Assembly: GCA_949130495.1 (NCBI GenBank)
Contig: OX422207.1
Location: forward strand, 788,444,384 to 788,508,383
Reading direction: 5' to 3'
Length of the DNA stretch: 64,000 nucleotides
Source of the DNA: Sambucus nigra
Lineage: Eukaryota > Streptophyta > Magnoliopsida > Dipsacales > Adoxaceae
The number at the start of each line of letters is the position of its first letter. Within the stretch, counting starts at the first letter, position 1. A program made the translations under genes and the position numbers. Under the pieces are notes generated by a model that saw nothing but the letters and a program-made list of their open reading frames with translations, did not search any database and had not been told where the DNA came from. This document shows, piece by piece, positions 1 to 10,619 of the stretch.

Positions 1-76
1 GTGTCGTCGAGTGCTGATACAATTAATCCAGCCACACTTCCAATCTCACAAGAGGACCCATTACCGAAGAGGTTCC
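1..76 (-). pseudogene. Start of second (archaeal-type) RNase H of the Tat element
   Basis: Minus-strand translation at the window edge reads VWNLFGNGSSCEIGSVAGLI. This matches the opening strand of the additional RNase H found downstream of the first in Tat elements, normally W-L-x-V-D-G-S-S followed by a G-x-G-A-G motif. The expected catalytic Asp is Asn here. The rest lies outside the window. Confidence 0.65.
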
Positions 77-264
77 ACACAATCTGTTCCTTTGAGAAAT
101 TTCCCTCGGTGAGGGATCCCTGTCTAAAGAGATATCTCCCCTCTTCATTTTCGGAAACTTTTTCTCTATCGGTGCTTGTCTCAGCCTTATCTGTGGATGG
201 GTCAACAATTTTGCCTTGCTGGGTATTTGTCTCCCCGAGGCTCTCATCTTCAGCCTCATCATCT

Positions 265-860
265 TCCCAAGTAAATTCAGCCATGAAATATGCTAATGAT
301 TGCCCCTTAATGGCCACCCTAGGTTGATATACAATGTCAAACTCTCCTAGCTCTACAGCCCAGGCCATTAGCCTCCCCGATTTTTCTGGCTTGTGTAAGA
401 CCTGCCTGAGAGGAGAGTCAGTGAGGATGACCATTGTATGGGACTGGAAGTACGACTTCATCTTTCTTGATGCATGGATCAAGTCATAGGCTAACTTCTC
501 CATCCTTGGGTATCTTTGCTCTACCCCCTGGAGTGCCTTACTGTTGAAATATACAGGCTTCTGTACCCCGTCCTCTTCTCTCACAATGGCTGCGCTGATA
601 GCTGATTCTGAGACGACTAGGTACACACGTAGTCATTTGCCCTGCACTGGTTGTGACAATAGCAGGGGAGACCCTAAGTACGATTTTCGTTCTTTGAAAG
701 CCTGGTCACACTCTTCGTTCCATTCAAAGGCCTTTCTGAGAATTTTAAAAAACGGTAAACACTTGTATGTGGCTCTGGATACGAACCTATTCAAAGCAGC
801 CACTCGCCCTGCGAGCCTCTGAACATCTTTAATGGTCCTGGGGGTCTTCATTTCAAGGAG
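265..860 (-). pseudogene. Tat gypsy RT connection and first RNase H
   Basis: After the stop near 861 the frame continues with MKTPRTIKDVQRLAGRVAAL, the thumb/connection block, up to about 633, where a TGA interrupts it. It continues in the same frame with ISAAIVREEDGVQKPVYF, the start of RNase H, then YPRMEKLAYDLIHASRKMK, ILTDSPLRQVL and GRLMAWAVELGEFDI. These are the usual RNase H landmarks of Tat-type gypsy polymerases. The expected first acidic residue of the RNase H triad falls in the region next to the stop and is not clear. The family activity degrades the RNA strand of RNA-DNA hybrids. Confidence 0.8.
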
Positions 861-863
861 GGC

Positions 864-1385
864 CTATATCTTCTCAGGATTTGCCTCAATGCCTCTTTGA
901 TTGACGATGAACCCTAAGAACTTTCCTTCTCCGACCCCGAAGACACATTTGGCCAGGTTGAGCTTCATCTGGTACTTGTCCATCGTGTTAAAGGTCCCCT
1001 CGAGGTCATCCGCATGATCCTCAACCTTCAAACTCTTGGTTAACATGTCATCTACATAAACCTCCATAGACTTCCCAATTTGGTCCTAGAATATTTTATT
1101 CACAAGGCGCTGATACGTTGCCCCCGCATTCTTTAGGCCAAAGGGTATGACCCTATAACAGTATGTCCCCTTATCGGTGATGAAAGCCATTTTTTCTGAG
1201 TCTTCAGGGTCCATGAAGATCTGGTTGTACCCTGAATAGGCATCCATGAAGCTCATGGGCTCATGGCCTGCGGTGGCGTCTACCATCTGATCAATGCGGG
1301 GGAGAGGAAAACTGTCTTTGGGACAATGTTTATTGAGGTCTGTTAAGTCTACGCACATCCTCCATTTCCCGTTGGCTTTAGGGAC
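864..1385 (-). pseudogene. Tat gypsy reverse transcriptase palm (broken)
   Basis: Two consecutive reading pieces (1086-1358 and 864-1067) in one frame. They contain MCVDLTDLNKHCPKDSFPLP, the FMDAYSGYNQI catalytic block with the first Asp, PFGLKNAGATYQ, and EVYVDDML with the two active-site Asp residues. A stop at about 1083-1085 follows NKIF and another at about 861-863 follows NPEKI. The motifs themselves are intact, so decay is recent relative to the gypsy remnant near 14 kb. The family enzyme copies the element RNA into DNA inside cytoplasmic particles. Confidence 0.88.
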
Positions 1386-1539
1386 TATGACCGCGTTAGA
1401 CAGCCATTCGAGATAGATGACCTCCCTGATAAACTCAGCCTCTTTTAGCTTCTTGACCTCGTTATGACCGCGTTAGACAGCCATTCGAGATAGATGACCT
1501 CCCTGATAAACTCAGCCTCTTTTAGCTTCTTGACCTCGT
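1386..1539. repeat. 77-bp perfect tandem duplication inside the RT gene
   Basis: The stretch 1386-1462 is repeated at 1463-1539. The length is not a multiple of three, so it shifts the minus-strand RT frame. The two copies look identical by eye, so the event is recent. Confidence 0.95.
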
Positions 1540-2452
1540 CCCTTATGACTTCATATTTTTCTCGAGAATAAATTCTCCTCTTCTGCTTTACCGGCTTCGC
1601 GCCCTCTACCACGTTGAGCTTATGGCTCATGATTTCGGGGTCGATCCCTGGCATGTCTGCATGACTCCATGCAAAGACATTTTGTCTTCTCCTTAGCAGC
1701 TTGATGAGGTCTTCTTTTATATTTGTCTTCAGAGCGTTGCTGACTTGGACGGTTTTTTTCGGCTCATCGTCATTGAGGATGATGGATTCTACCTCTTCCG
1801 CGGCTTCTCCTTTCTTCAGTTTTGTCTTATCCCTGGGGTCGAGGGTATTAATATTGTAAGTAGTCGTTGCTTTCTTGTGCGCCTCTCTTTCTTCGGCTGA
1901 GTTGAAGTAACATTCCCATGCCGTCGTCTGATCTCCCTGAATTTCCCCTACCCCGTAAGGGGTCGGGAATTTTATCATCTGATGAACCATGGAAGGCACG
2001 ACCTCAAATTCCTTGAGGGCCACTCGCCCCAGTATAATGTTGTAGGCTGAGAAGACGTCTTCATCCATCACGAAAAAGTTGACCTTCTTGGTAAGCCATC
2101 TCGGCCACTCGGCCCCCATCCTAACATCGGCCTCATACACTCCTAGAGGATGAACTTTTTCCCCACTGAAACCAATCAAGGGGTGATGGTATGGGACGAG
2201 CCTGACACGGCTGAGACCCAAGGCTTTAAAGCATGGCCAGAACATCACATCTGTAGAACTACCCCCATCTACCAGGATCCTCGGCACCTCGCACCCGTGT
2301 ACTCTGGTAGTGATGACGAGAGGGTCATCATGTAGGGCTAAGAGGCCTTTGAAGTTCATTCTTGAGAATCCCACTATCAGAGTATCCATATTAACTTTCT
2401 TCCTCTTTTCTGGCTTTTCTTCCATAGAGGTTGAGTGCACAGCTTTTGTCAC
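1445..2452 (-). pseudogene. Tat gypsy protease plus N-terminal reverse transcriptase (broken)
   Basis: An open frame of 335 codons. Residues 62-66 are DGGSS, the aspartic-protease active site as written in Tat elements (DTGS elsewhere), and ILGR at about 140-143 is the usual second protease landmark. Residues 260-281 hold the FAWSHADMPGIDP block that begins reverse transcriptase in this lineage, followed by the KKLKEAEFIREV helix. The frame ends because a 77-bp tandem duplication (1386-1539) shifts it just before the catalytic palm. The frame stays open upstream to about 2600, including a glycine-rich SGGLAGGG linker typical of the gag-protease boundary; the internal Met is only the first ATG. 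Family function: cleaves the Gag-Pol polyprotein. Confidence 0.85.
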
Positions 2453-2641
2453 TGCCTTGGCTTCAGCTACGTGGGCCTTCCTGCGGCAACCTCTGATCCT
2501 CCTCCTGCAAGTCCCCCGGAGATAATTACTACACCGAGTGAGATCATATTAAGTCTTTTTATAGGGCCGTGGTCGTCTCTCGGTGGGAGGTCAAGGTCGT
2601 CCTCATCATCCGAAGGGTCATCCCAAATGGCATCGTGGGTG

Positions 2642-3443
2642 GCACCAACACCTCGCACGGGTCCAACGTAGTCCGCACAAATCGATCGCGTTATCACGGG
2701 ACCCTCGGTTTGAGAGCACGATCCAAAACAGAGAATATTCACACTTAGGCTTGAAAACGTGTCGTCGAGGGATAAAATCCTGCAACGCCCCCTTAACGGC
2801 CACGTGGGAGGCGCCAACACCTCGTTAGGGTCCAACATATCCCGCACAAACCGACCGCGTGGTTACGAGACTCCCGGTTTGAGAGCATGAGCCAAAACAG
2901 AGAATATCCACACTTAGGCTTGAAAACGTGCCGTCGGGGGGTAAAAGTCCTTAGCCCCCCTCCCCGCGCGGCCCCATGGGCGGCACCAACACCTCGTATG
3001 GGTCCAACGTAGCCGACACGAAAATATCGCGTGATCACGGGACCCTCGGTCTGAGAGAACGACCCAAAACAGAGAATATCTACACTTAGGCTTGAAAACG
3101 TGCCCTTAGGGGGGAGGAAAAAACCCCACAACACCCCCAAAAGGCCCCGTGAGCGACGCCAACACCTCGCTCGGGACCAACGTAGCCCACACGAACCAAC
3201 CTCTTGGTCATGGGACCCCCGATTTGAGAGCACAACCCAAAACAGAGAATATCCACACTTAGGCTTGAAAACGTATTGTCAGGGGGCGAAACCCCTTAGC
3301 GCCTCCAAACGGCCCCGTGGGTAGCGCCAACACCTCGCACGGGACCAATGTAACTCCTAGGAACCGATCGCGTGGTCACAGGACCCTCGATTTGAGAGCA
3401 CGTCCAAAAACAAAAAATATCCACACTTAGGCTTGAAAATGTG
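2642..3443. repeat. Tandem array of ~170-bp units, left part (units 1-5)
   Basis: Units begin with a GCGCCAACACCTCG-like motif at 2642, 2811, 2983, 3156 and 3324 (periods 169, 172, 173, 168). Each unit also carries a GATCGCG...TCACGGGACC stretch, TTTGAGAGCACGA and CACTTAGGCTTGAAAACGTG. Unit 5 is cut at 3443 by the CACTA element and resumes at 20224. Units differ at many positions, so the array is not freshly amplified. Minus-strand open frames across it appear to be a by-product of periodicity. Tat-type elements are known to carry internal tandem repeats, which makes an origin in the adjoining element likely but unproven. Confidence 0.9.
3441..3443. other. Left target-site duplication GTG of the CACTA element
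   Basis: GTG directly precedes CACTA at 3444 and also directly follows TAGTG at 20220. A 3-bp duplication is the rule for CACTA transposons. Confidence 0.88.
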
Positions 3444-3700
3444 CACTAGAAGAAAAAAGTCTTTTTACATCGGCTAAAAAGTGTCATAAAAAGCTATTTA
3501 CATTACTTTTAATTATAATCAAAAGCATCTTAAAAAACACTGTCATAAAAAAAAATTAAAAAAACATCTTAAAAAATAGAGCATTTTAAGACGCATTATT
3601 TACAAGGGTTGCAAAAAATTCAAAAAAAATGTCTTAAAAATAAAACTTTTTAAGACGCGTTATTTACAAGGGTTGCAAAAAATTCCCCGACTACCTACCA
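3444..3700. repeat. CACTA left terminal and subterminal repeats
   Basis: The terminal motif is followed by repeated TTTTTAAGACGC(G/A)TTATTTACAAGGGTTGCAAAA-type segments (around 3585-3625 and 3645-3690) and several AAAAAGTGTCATAAAA or TCTTAAAAAA variants in both orientations. The right end (20150-20220) holds relatives such as AAAGTGTCTTAAATAGG. In this superfamily such repeats bind the transposase. Confidence 0.65.
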
Positions 3701-6480
3701 CTTGCCCAAAAGCGTCCTAAATATGTTTCTTATAGGATGCTTCACTTAAATGCATATCCATATATTACATTCGAAAGTTGTCCTACGAAATAAAATCAAC
3801 ACAAAAGTTCCCAAAATCAATTCTAACTAGTCATATCCATATATACATTCAAAAATTATCGTACCAATATCTACATCCAAAAATTATCCTGCCAAAGTAA
3901 TACATACATTCAAAAAAGTATTTGTTCCAATTGCATTTCCATCCAAAATCTGTTAAAACTAAAAAAATTCATCTCAAATAGTAAAAAATGTAACTATTAT
4001 AAAACAAATATGTCGTTGACATTCCACCACAAATGCCCTTTCCATTCTTTCTTTACAAAACCATTTTCAATAAGCCTACAAAAAATAAAGGAAATATTAT
4101 AATCACTTGCAACAAGAAACCAATTTATAAAAATCCATATAACTAAAATAACTACATAATAACAATTTGATTTAGCATAAGTAAAAAAATCCGACAGCTC
4201 CCCCCTCCAAAACCCTGAAGCGACCCCCAGTGCCCCCCCCCCCCCCCCCCCAACCCTAAACACTCACCCACCCACAACAGCGCCTCCCAAACCTTGCCAC
4301 CCCCACTCTCGTCCAACTCCATTACATGGACATCATATCACTTTTTGAATTTTAATAAACCAAGGCAAAAAATCTTGTATAACACAAACACACATACATA
4401 TTATTATTTAATAGTATGCATCGCATATGAATGGCGCATGTACCATTAGCTAGTTCATATTAATATTATGCGTATGAGGGAGAGATGAAGACTTACTATG
4501 CTTTGAGGTAGCTTAAAATGAATTGGATGGAATCAACTCGTACATCATCAATCTTATCCTTTGTGTACGTATTTCTTAGATAGCATGCTCATCTTAAACA
4601 ATCCAAGAATAAATTATGAGTTTTTAAGACATAAATTAAGAGGTGATGGAAATAAGAATAATTAATTACCTTTGAATAAATAAACTTAGAATCACTCTAT
4701 TAATTATGTCATATATTTCATCACATAGTATACGCACTCAATGTTCGTAGGTTGTTTAGGGAACTAAATGACACAAGCGCTAAAATATTAGCAATAGGAA
4801 GTGAGGGAAGAACTATTACAATATTACTAATATTTATTTACCTTTACATCCTTCCACGTGGTATTGCGGGTCGTTTATTTCCATCAAGAGCCAATAGAAT
4901 GAGCCCACTACAAGACAAGAATTTTATGATTAATTGTATGATTAATTATACTCGACCCAAAGTAGAGATGAAATTTTACTCACTCATTGAAATGGAACTT
5001 TGTTGCTTCATCGCTTGGGTGACGCAAGGGTCCAACCAATAAACATTCATCGAAAAGCAAACAATGATAATCAAAATCCAATTGAAAACTACAAAAGGAT
5101 AAGTATAACATGCATACATTATGTATACGTAATTACTAGTCAAAATACTAAAATGTAACAAAAGTAATTAATACTCGCATTTCTTGAAGGTTTTAATGAA
5201 CAAGATATATATGATTTCTGCTTGCATATTCCAATCTTTTGTTGAGAAATTGAGGTAGATTCACATAGGAGGTGGCACTAATGGATGAAGGATTGATAAA
5301 TTTAATGTTTTCTCGAGATCCTGGAAACTTATCATATAAGTGCATGCATAAGAAAATAAATAAATGTTATGAAAAAATTAGTGAGTAATTGAACAGAATT
5401 TTAATCTCATACCTCATGTATGCAACAATAATTGTGACATCCAATCAAATATAAGACTTCCAATTCCCATAAATGATAATTATTTAACAAGATGATATTA
5501 GATTGTCAATCCAAGCCCCGTCACAATCTTCACATGCATAATTTGATGATCTTTCATCAATGCATAATTTGTCGTTCTTGTGACCCATCAAGTGGAGTTT
5601 CTCTTCGAGGTGGATAATATTCTGGCAATGGTGATTATTTTTTTATGCAGTGTTTTTAGGTATAGATCTTTAAATAGGCCAATAATGTACATAAAAAAAT
5701 TAAGGAAGAGCAATCTTTATGGTTTGATTCAATTAATGGTATTCGTTAACATATTTAATTCACTGACCCCTTTCATGTGCTTGAGACCAACTTATGAATA
5801 GTGGAATACATGTTCAGTCGGAGCTAACACCGTACAATCCTCAATTAGTATGCCATTATATGGTATTCATATTAAGTAATAACAAAAATGATTAAGTCAA
5901 TATTAACAAAAATAATCAATATTATAGTCAAGAAAATCTGGCAGGTCAAGAGTAATAGTTAGTGGGAACATTAAACGTGAGTGATCGATCACTGTTTGGG
6001 CCATGTTTGATCGATTATGCCAATGGCACTATTTATGTTTGATCAATTATGCAAAGATGGACGAATTAATCCTTACCTTATATGAATTGACTCTAATCTC
6101 TTTTTCTCTTGTATGACAGTATAATGCTTGATAAACTAAATTGATTTGATCCCCCATACCTTAGTCTCTGTTATCCTAATATAGTTAGTACTATTGAGTG
6201 AGTGCAAAGTGTTGCAAAAACATGGTTGGACTCCCTAAGGTCAAACTACTACAATTATGAGGTGGAGTGTTAAAGAGAATCTAGCAGGTCAAGAGTGATA
6301 GTGCGATAGAGATTGAGAGAAAATTAGATTTTGACTGTAACAACTAAAGCAAAAACTATATGAACCAAATATACAAAATACTTTAATATCTGATAATACG
6401 GTGGTAGGGTACTATGGGCACCTGTTAAACCAATCCTAAACCAATCTAACTGTTAAACCAATCCTTCACCTTTATTCCTG
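3700..6480. other. AT-rich CACTA interior without recognisable genes
   Basis: Only short chance open frames occur. The single notable object is a C-rich stretch (4195-4310) with a run of 19 C at 4233-4251. A sequence near 5935 (GGCAGGTCAAGAGTAATAG) recurs at 6285 as a near copy. Confidence 0.5.
4233..4251. repeat. Homopolymer run of 19 C
   Basis: Nineteen consecutive C within a roughly 110-bp C-rich patch. The complementary strand is a G run able to form a G-quadruplex. Run length may be inexact because such tracts are error-prone in assemblies. Confidence 0.8.
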
Positions 6481-6490
6481 CTATAAAAAG
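6481..6490 (+). promoter_or_regulatory. Possible TATA box upstream of the captured gene fragment
   Basis: CTATAAAAAG lies about 890 bp before the ERGIC3-like reading frame and is followed by a CAGCAGCAACAACAACA-type leader-like stretch. No transcript evidence; it may be chance in AT-rich DNA. Confidence 0.2.
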
Positions 6491-7367
6491 CAATAGTTTC
6501 TACCTAGGATCTGTGCAGCTACAAATAGCAGCAGCAACAACAACATCAACATGAAACTAAATTCAACATCAACCACACGTGTTACTCAACATTCTCAGCA
6601 GGTAATTTCAATATGTGCTAAATTCAAGTGAAACTAAAATTATGAAAACAGATAATGTACTTACTGCGGCCATGGTTGTACATTGCTCTACCAACAACCA
6701 AAGCTGCTTACATGGCTGTTACTCTTTCCAGTTTGGGAGGCACACGACTGTTACTCTAAATAAGCATCGGCTTGAGATCATAAAACACACCAGTCACAAA
6801 CTTGAGTGGACTGAAATTCACACAACCAATACAATCAATAACAATATTAAATGTAGTATGTTCATATGTTACAAAACTTAACAAAAACATTGTTCAGAAT
6901 ATAGGGAAGCAACAAAACTTTCGGTGTTTATTACTAGAGCTCATTAAACATCTGAACAAAAGAGACATAATCAGAGAGCCTTTCACATTTTACAATAAGT
7001 CTCCTATAATGTGTATACCATTCTGTACATTAAAGTAATACATCAATCATCTTAGATATGTCGCGACTCAATTTCACAAAAATAAAAATAGCAACCCATA
7101 AAACCAAAGTCGATTAAAAATTTGGTAGCATTAATAGGAACATTCAAACACTATAATATATATTTATGTTTATCAGTGTCAAATCTGGAAGGAATATCTT
7201 CAAAAGGTATGTCAGTTCTCTTGATATGGACACACAATTCGACTACTAACACTAGTCCGGTATTGCCATCGTCGTCGTTTCTCCTTTGTCTCGAAAGGGA
7301 TTCTATTGCCACCGGGCAATTTAAGATAATAAGCCTGGGTGTGAAACAATCAATTACACGCATAAAT

Positions 7368-7811
7368 ATGTTTCCTCGTTCTGAAGACCACTTGTCGCAG
7401 AAAACACAATCTGGAGCAGTTGTCTCCATCATCGGTCTGGTCATAATGGCCACATTGTTCTTGCATGAGCTGAGGTATTATATTACAACATATGCAGTTC
7501 ATCAGATGGCTGTTGACTTAAAATGTGGAGAAACTCTTCCAATACATATGAATATGACATTTCCATCTTTACCATGTGATGTTTTAAATGTGGATGCTAT
7601 CGATATGTCAGGCAAACATGAAGTGGATCTTGATACAAATATATGGAAACTTCGTCTGAATAGTAATGGTTATATCATCGGCACTGAATATTTGTCGGAC
7701 GTTGTGGAAAAGGGATATACAACACATTCGCACGATGGAGACAAAGATCGTCACGAGGACTCAGACACGAAAGTTGCATCGGCACTGAATGCTAGATCGA
7801 TGGATGTATAG
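7368..7811 (+). pseudogene. ERV46/ERGIC3-like vesicle cargo-receptor fragment captured by CACTA
   Basis: From Met at 7368 the frame encodes 147 residues. The start, FPRSEDHLSQKTQSGAVVS, then a hydrophobic segment (about residues 16-30), then VDLKCGETLPIHMNMTFPSLPC and NVDAIDMSGKHEVDLDTNIW match the N-terminal ERGIC domain of plant ER vesicle transporter proteins, which cycle between ER and Golgi in COPII vesicles. The full family protein is usually near 380 residues with a second membrane segment at the C-terminus. Here the cysteine-rich lumenal part and the C-terminus are absent, and the frame stops after a His/Asp-rich tail. The first residues of the normal protein are missing too, although the frame stays open upstream to 7122 with unrelated sequence. 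No intron is visible within the fragment. It is probably a non-functional captured copy; expression as a truncated protein cannot be excluded. Confidence 0.8.
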
Positions 7812-9119
7812 ACTTCGTGTTCAAAGTGTTATCCAGAATTAGTTTTTTTTATGCATTTAGTTGTTTTCCAAGATTAATGAGATCAATACTTTTAGAATGT
7901 AAATTTTGATTAATCTTTTAATGTTCTAAAAAATATAAATATTGGTCGCATGAGTAAGTTATTCTCAACTATGCATTCTCATCATATCTTAGCAGATTTA
8001 AAATATTTTATTGAATCTCGAAAAGATTTCCAAATTCATAATAATCTATATGTATTCGAATATTATCCAAATACAAATATTCGAAGTGTACTAGTTCTCC
8101 AGGTATGGACAGGGAAGGACAATGTTTGGATAGTTCACTAAACAGATGATAATATAGTATCTGTTGTGTATATACCCATAACCATAACACTCGAACATAT
8201 GATTCGGGCATTACCCAGCCAATTAACTATACAAAGAATGGAATAGATGGAAACTTGTCATGTTTTGAAAGAAAACAGTGCATTCTCTTTTCAAATTAGC
8301 TCTACTTTTAAAAAATAAATAACACCAACTAGAAATTTAGCACCAACAAGAATTTCAGATTTCGACCCTCTAGAATGTGGAATTGTAACAGAAGAATAAG
8401 AGAGAAATAAACTATTTACCTCCAATAGGTACTTGATTTCAAATCTAGTCACGTCTTACAGGAAGAAAAATCTGTCAAAACAATAAATTATACATAAAAT
8501 ATCAGTGTGTTAGTTAGGATGCTTTAGGAAACTAAGACCCGTTTTAATCTTCTCAGGATGAATCATAGATGTTTAAGTAAAATTACCAAGCTGCCAGAAT
8601 TTTTGGAAGAAGTAAAATATATTTCTCATTTTTAAGGTTGCATGAAATAAAGTATTCCCAGAAACAGAACTATTAATTGTCATGGGGTTTTAATGTTCTA
8701 TGAATGCATCAATACAAAGAAAAATGTCAAGTATTTGTGTTATAAAATACTGCTGCATACTCATGCCTCTTGCACTAATTATCTCAAGTATAATAATTGT
8801 GCCTACACTACGATCCAAGTTCATAATTGCGGACCCACTAATTATTCATACTTGCATAGTACTCAAGGTTCAGATCAGTTTTGCGCTAATCATCTCAGAG
8901 ATACCCCAGCCCTCCAAGACCTTCTGCAGGGTGTTTGTACCCCACCTTGTGGGCAGCCACCACCTCTGTCACATCTAGCAAGCCATAGATTTTTTTCTTA
9001 AAGATTCCATACCAAACCCTCCCCATTACCGGAAGGCCCTGTCCAAGCAGGAGGAGCTCTAGTAGCAGGTAACCGAGATTTACGAGCAGGATGGGGGATT
9101 TGTGTTATACTGCCTTACT
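7812..9119. other. CACTA interior, nothing recognised
   Basis: AT-rich sequence with short open frames only (for example 8693-9001, 102 codons) that match no family I know. It may hold further captured host sequence, but I cannot name any. Confidence 0.4.
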
Positions 9120-9262
9120 GATAATAAATGATGAAAGTTGCAGGATGTACAGTTAGTCATCCCATAAAAAACTTATTCAATGTCAAGTACAGATTTCCAA
9201 GTCCGCGACTCAAGGATATGCTCAATCAATGAAACTAGGCTACAATTTTTTCTCCGAATTGG

Positions 9263-9792
9263 TATAAAATCATTCTTAAGAACACCCTAATATTAATCAT
9301 GAACACGTTAATATGATTAAAGTTTAACATACAATTGTTCTTAATAAAAGGATCTTAGATCTTCATGTTTTCACAATAAATACATCTAAAAGATAGAAAA
9401 TAAGACATATCTTGATAAAAGATCAATCTTGATTAATTGCTCCATCAATCTCCCTTCTTGGAAAAATTACACTCTAATGGAATCTCGGAGTTTCTCTCCC
9501 ACCTCAGAAATAGTGTGTTATGAGATGACTCTAGATGGTGTAGAGGTCTCTATTTATAAGGGGAAGAGGGCCGGAATCCTAGTCAAGGTGGGACTCTTTC
9601 AAGTCTCCCACTAATGCCACTAACCATCATGTGACTAACGGATAAGGTTTACCCAAATCTTTTAATATCTTTATTTATCACATTCCTAATTAATTATCTG
9701 ACATTTATTAAAACCACATAAATGGGAAATTCGGAATTTAATACAATTGAAATTAAATAATTAATTTCGTCACTTAACATTAATTTCCAACA
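9263..9792 (-). repeat. 3' LTR of the nested copia element
   Basis: Direct copy of 13005-13534. On the minus strand it starts TGTTGGAAATTAATG and ends TTTTATA, so the outer end lacks the canonical CA. Open frames of 61 codons inside both copies (9429-9614 and 13171-13356) are identical shadows of the repeat. Confidence 0.93.
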
Positions 9793-9803
9793 GTCTCCCA
9801 CTT
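9793..9803 (-). other. Polypurine tract of the copia element
   Basis: On the minus strand AAGTGGGAGAC directly precedes the 3' LTR, the usual primer for plus-strand DNA synthesis in this family. Confidence 0.75.
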
Positions 9804-10154
9804 GGTCTTAATAATTCGCATAATTAGATTAGGTATCATAAGGCGCACAATCATTGATAAATTTATTTTGCTGAATCAAATGATTCACGGATGCGAGTAA
9901 TGGCGGTTCCATACTATTCAAGAGCATGGTTCCTTCCATGTACCACAACACCAATGTTTCATTCAACTAAGCCTTTAATATTGGGTATCATAATGGCCTC
10001 ATAATGTCCTTTTCAATAAGGACTATTTCTATCAACAATAATTCATAATTTTATGCATGCTTTCTCAAAAGACAGAAATAATTGAAATCAGAAACACTTT
10101 TATTGAATTCAAGTAATGGTATCAAACAACTAAGCCAAAATAGCAATCATAGTC

Positions 10155-10619
10155 TAACTAATCGAGACCCATCTCTTTGACATGTTCCATAAAGGTCTTC
10201 GGAGATGGTCCTTTCGTAAGAGGATCTGCTATGTTATCACGCGTACTGATGTGATCAATTGACACTCTTTGTTTCTGAATTTCTTCTTTAATTGATAGGT
10301 ATTTCATTCAACGTGCTTAGTTACTTTAGGAATACCTAACATTTCTTCATAAAGAAGATTGCAGCGACATTATCATAATATTTCAGCGACTTGATAATAG
10401 TGTCGACAACTCTAAGTCCCGAAATAAAGTCACGCTGCCAAAATACATAAGTTGTAGCATCAAGCATACTACAAACTCAGCTTTCACAATACTTAATGGA
10501 TGGTTTGTGTTGCACTCCTTCATTATATTGGTTGATAAACCAAAACAAACATACTTAAGCAAGAGTGAACTTCGTACCATCCGTACAAACAGTAAATCTG
10601 AGTCACAATAATTGTTCAT
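10155..10619 (-). pseudogene. Copia RNase H remnant
   Basis: Minus-strand reading gives pieces such as SIVKAEFVVC, RDFISGLRVVDTIIKSLKYY, DNVAAIFF, KEEIQKQRVSIDH and DNIADPLTKGPSPKTFMEHV. These are the conserved C-terminal blocks of copia RNase H. They are interrupted by frameshifts, and the LTR-proximal end matches where pol normally ends. Further upstream, near 11055-11110, GVIKTKRDTNGS-like traces of the reverse-transcriptase entry are visible. No gag or integrase can be read with confidence. Confidence 0.7.

Larger units (their letters stand above)
1..2640 (-). mobile_element. Ty3/gypsy retrotransposon, Tat lineage, partial (pol only)
   Basis: Read on the minus strand the domains run protease, reverse transcriptase, RNase H and the start of a second RNase H, then leave the window. 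This order and the second, archaeal-type RNase H are hallmarks of the Tat lineage of plant gypsy elements, as are the DGGSS protease motif and the YVDDM catalytic box. No gag is visible: upstream of the protease the sequence passes directly into a tandem array (2642-3443). No LTR, primer-binding site or target duplication is in view. Reading frames are broken by a 77-bp duplication and by stops, so the copy is not functional. Confidence 0.88.

Noticed and set aside
23..262. 79-codon minus frame at the left edge
   Set aside because: A frame-shifted shadow of the segment between the two RNase H domains of the Tat element.
2793..3233. 146-codon minus frame across the tandem array
   Set aside because: Periodic sequence without stops in one frame; translation is repetitive and unlike any family. 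Most likely a by-product of the array.
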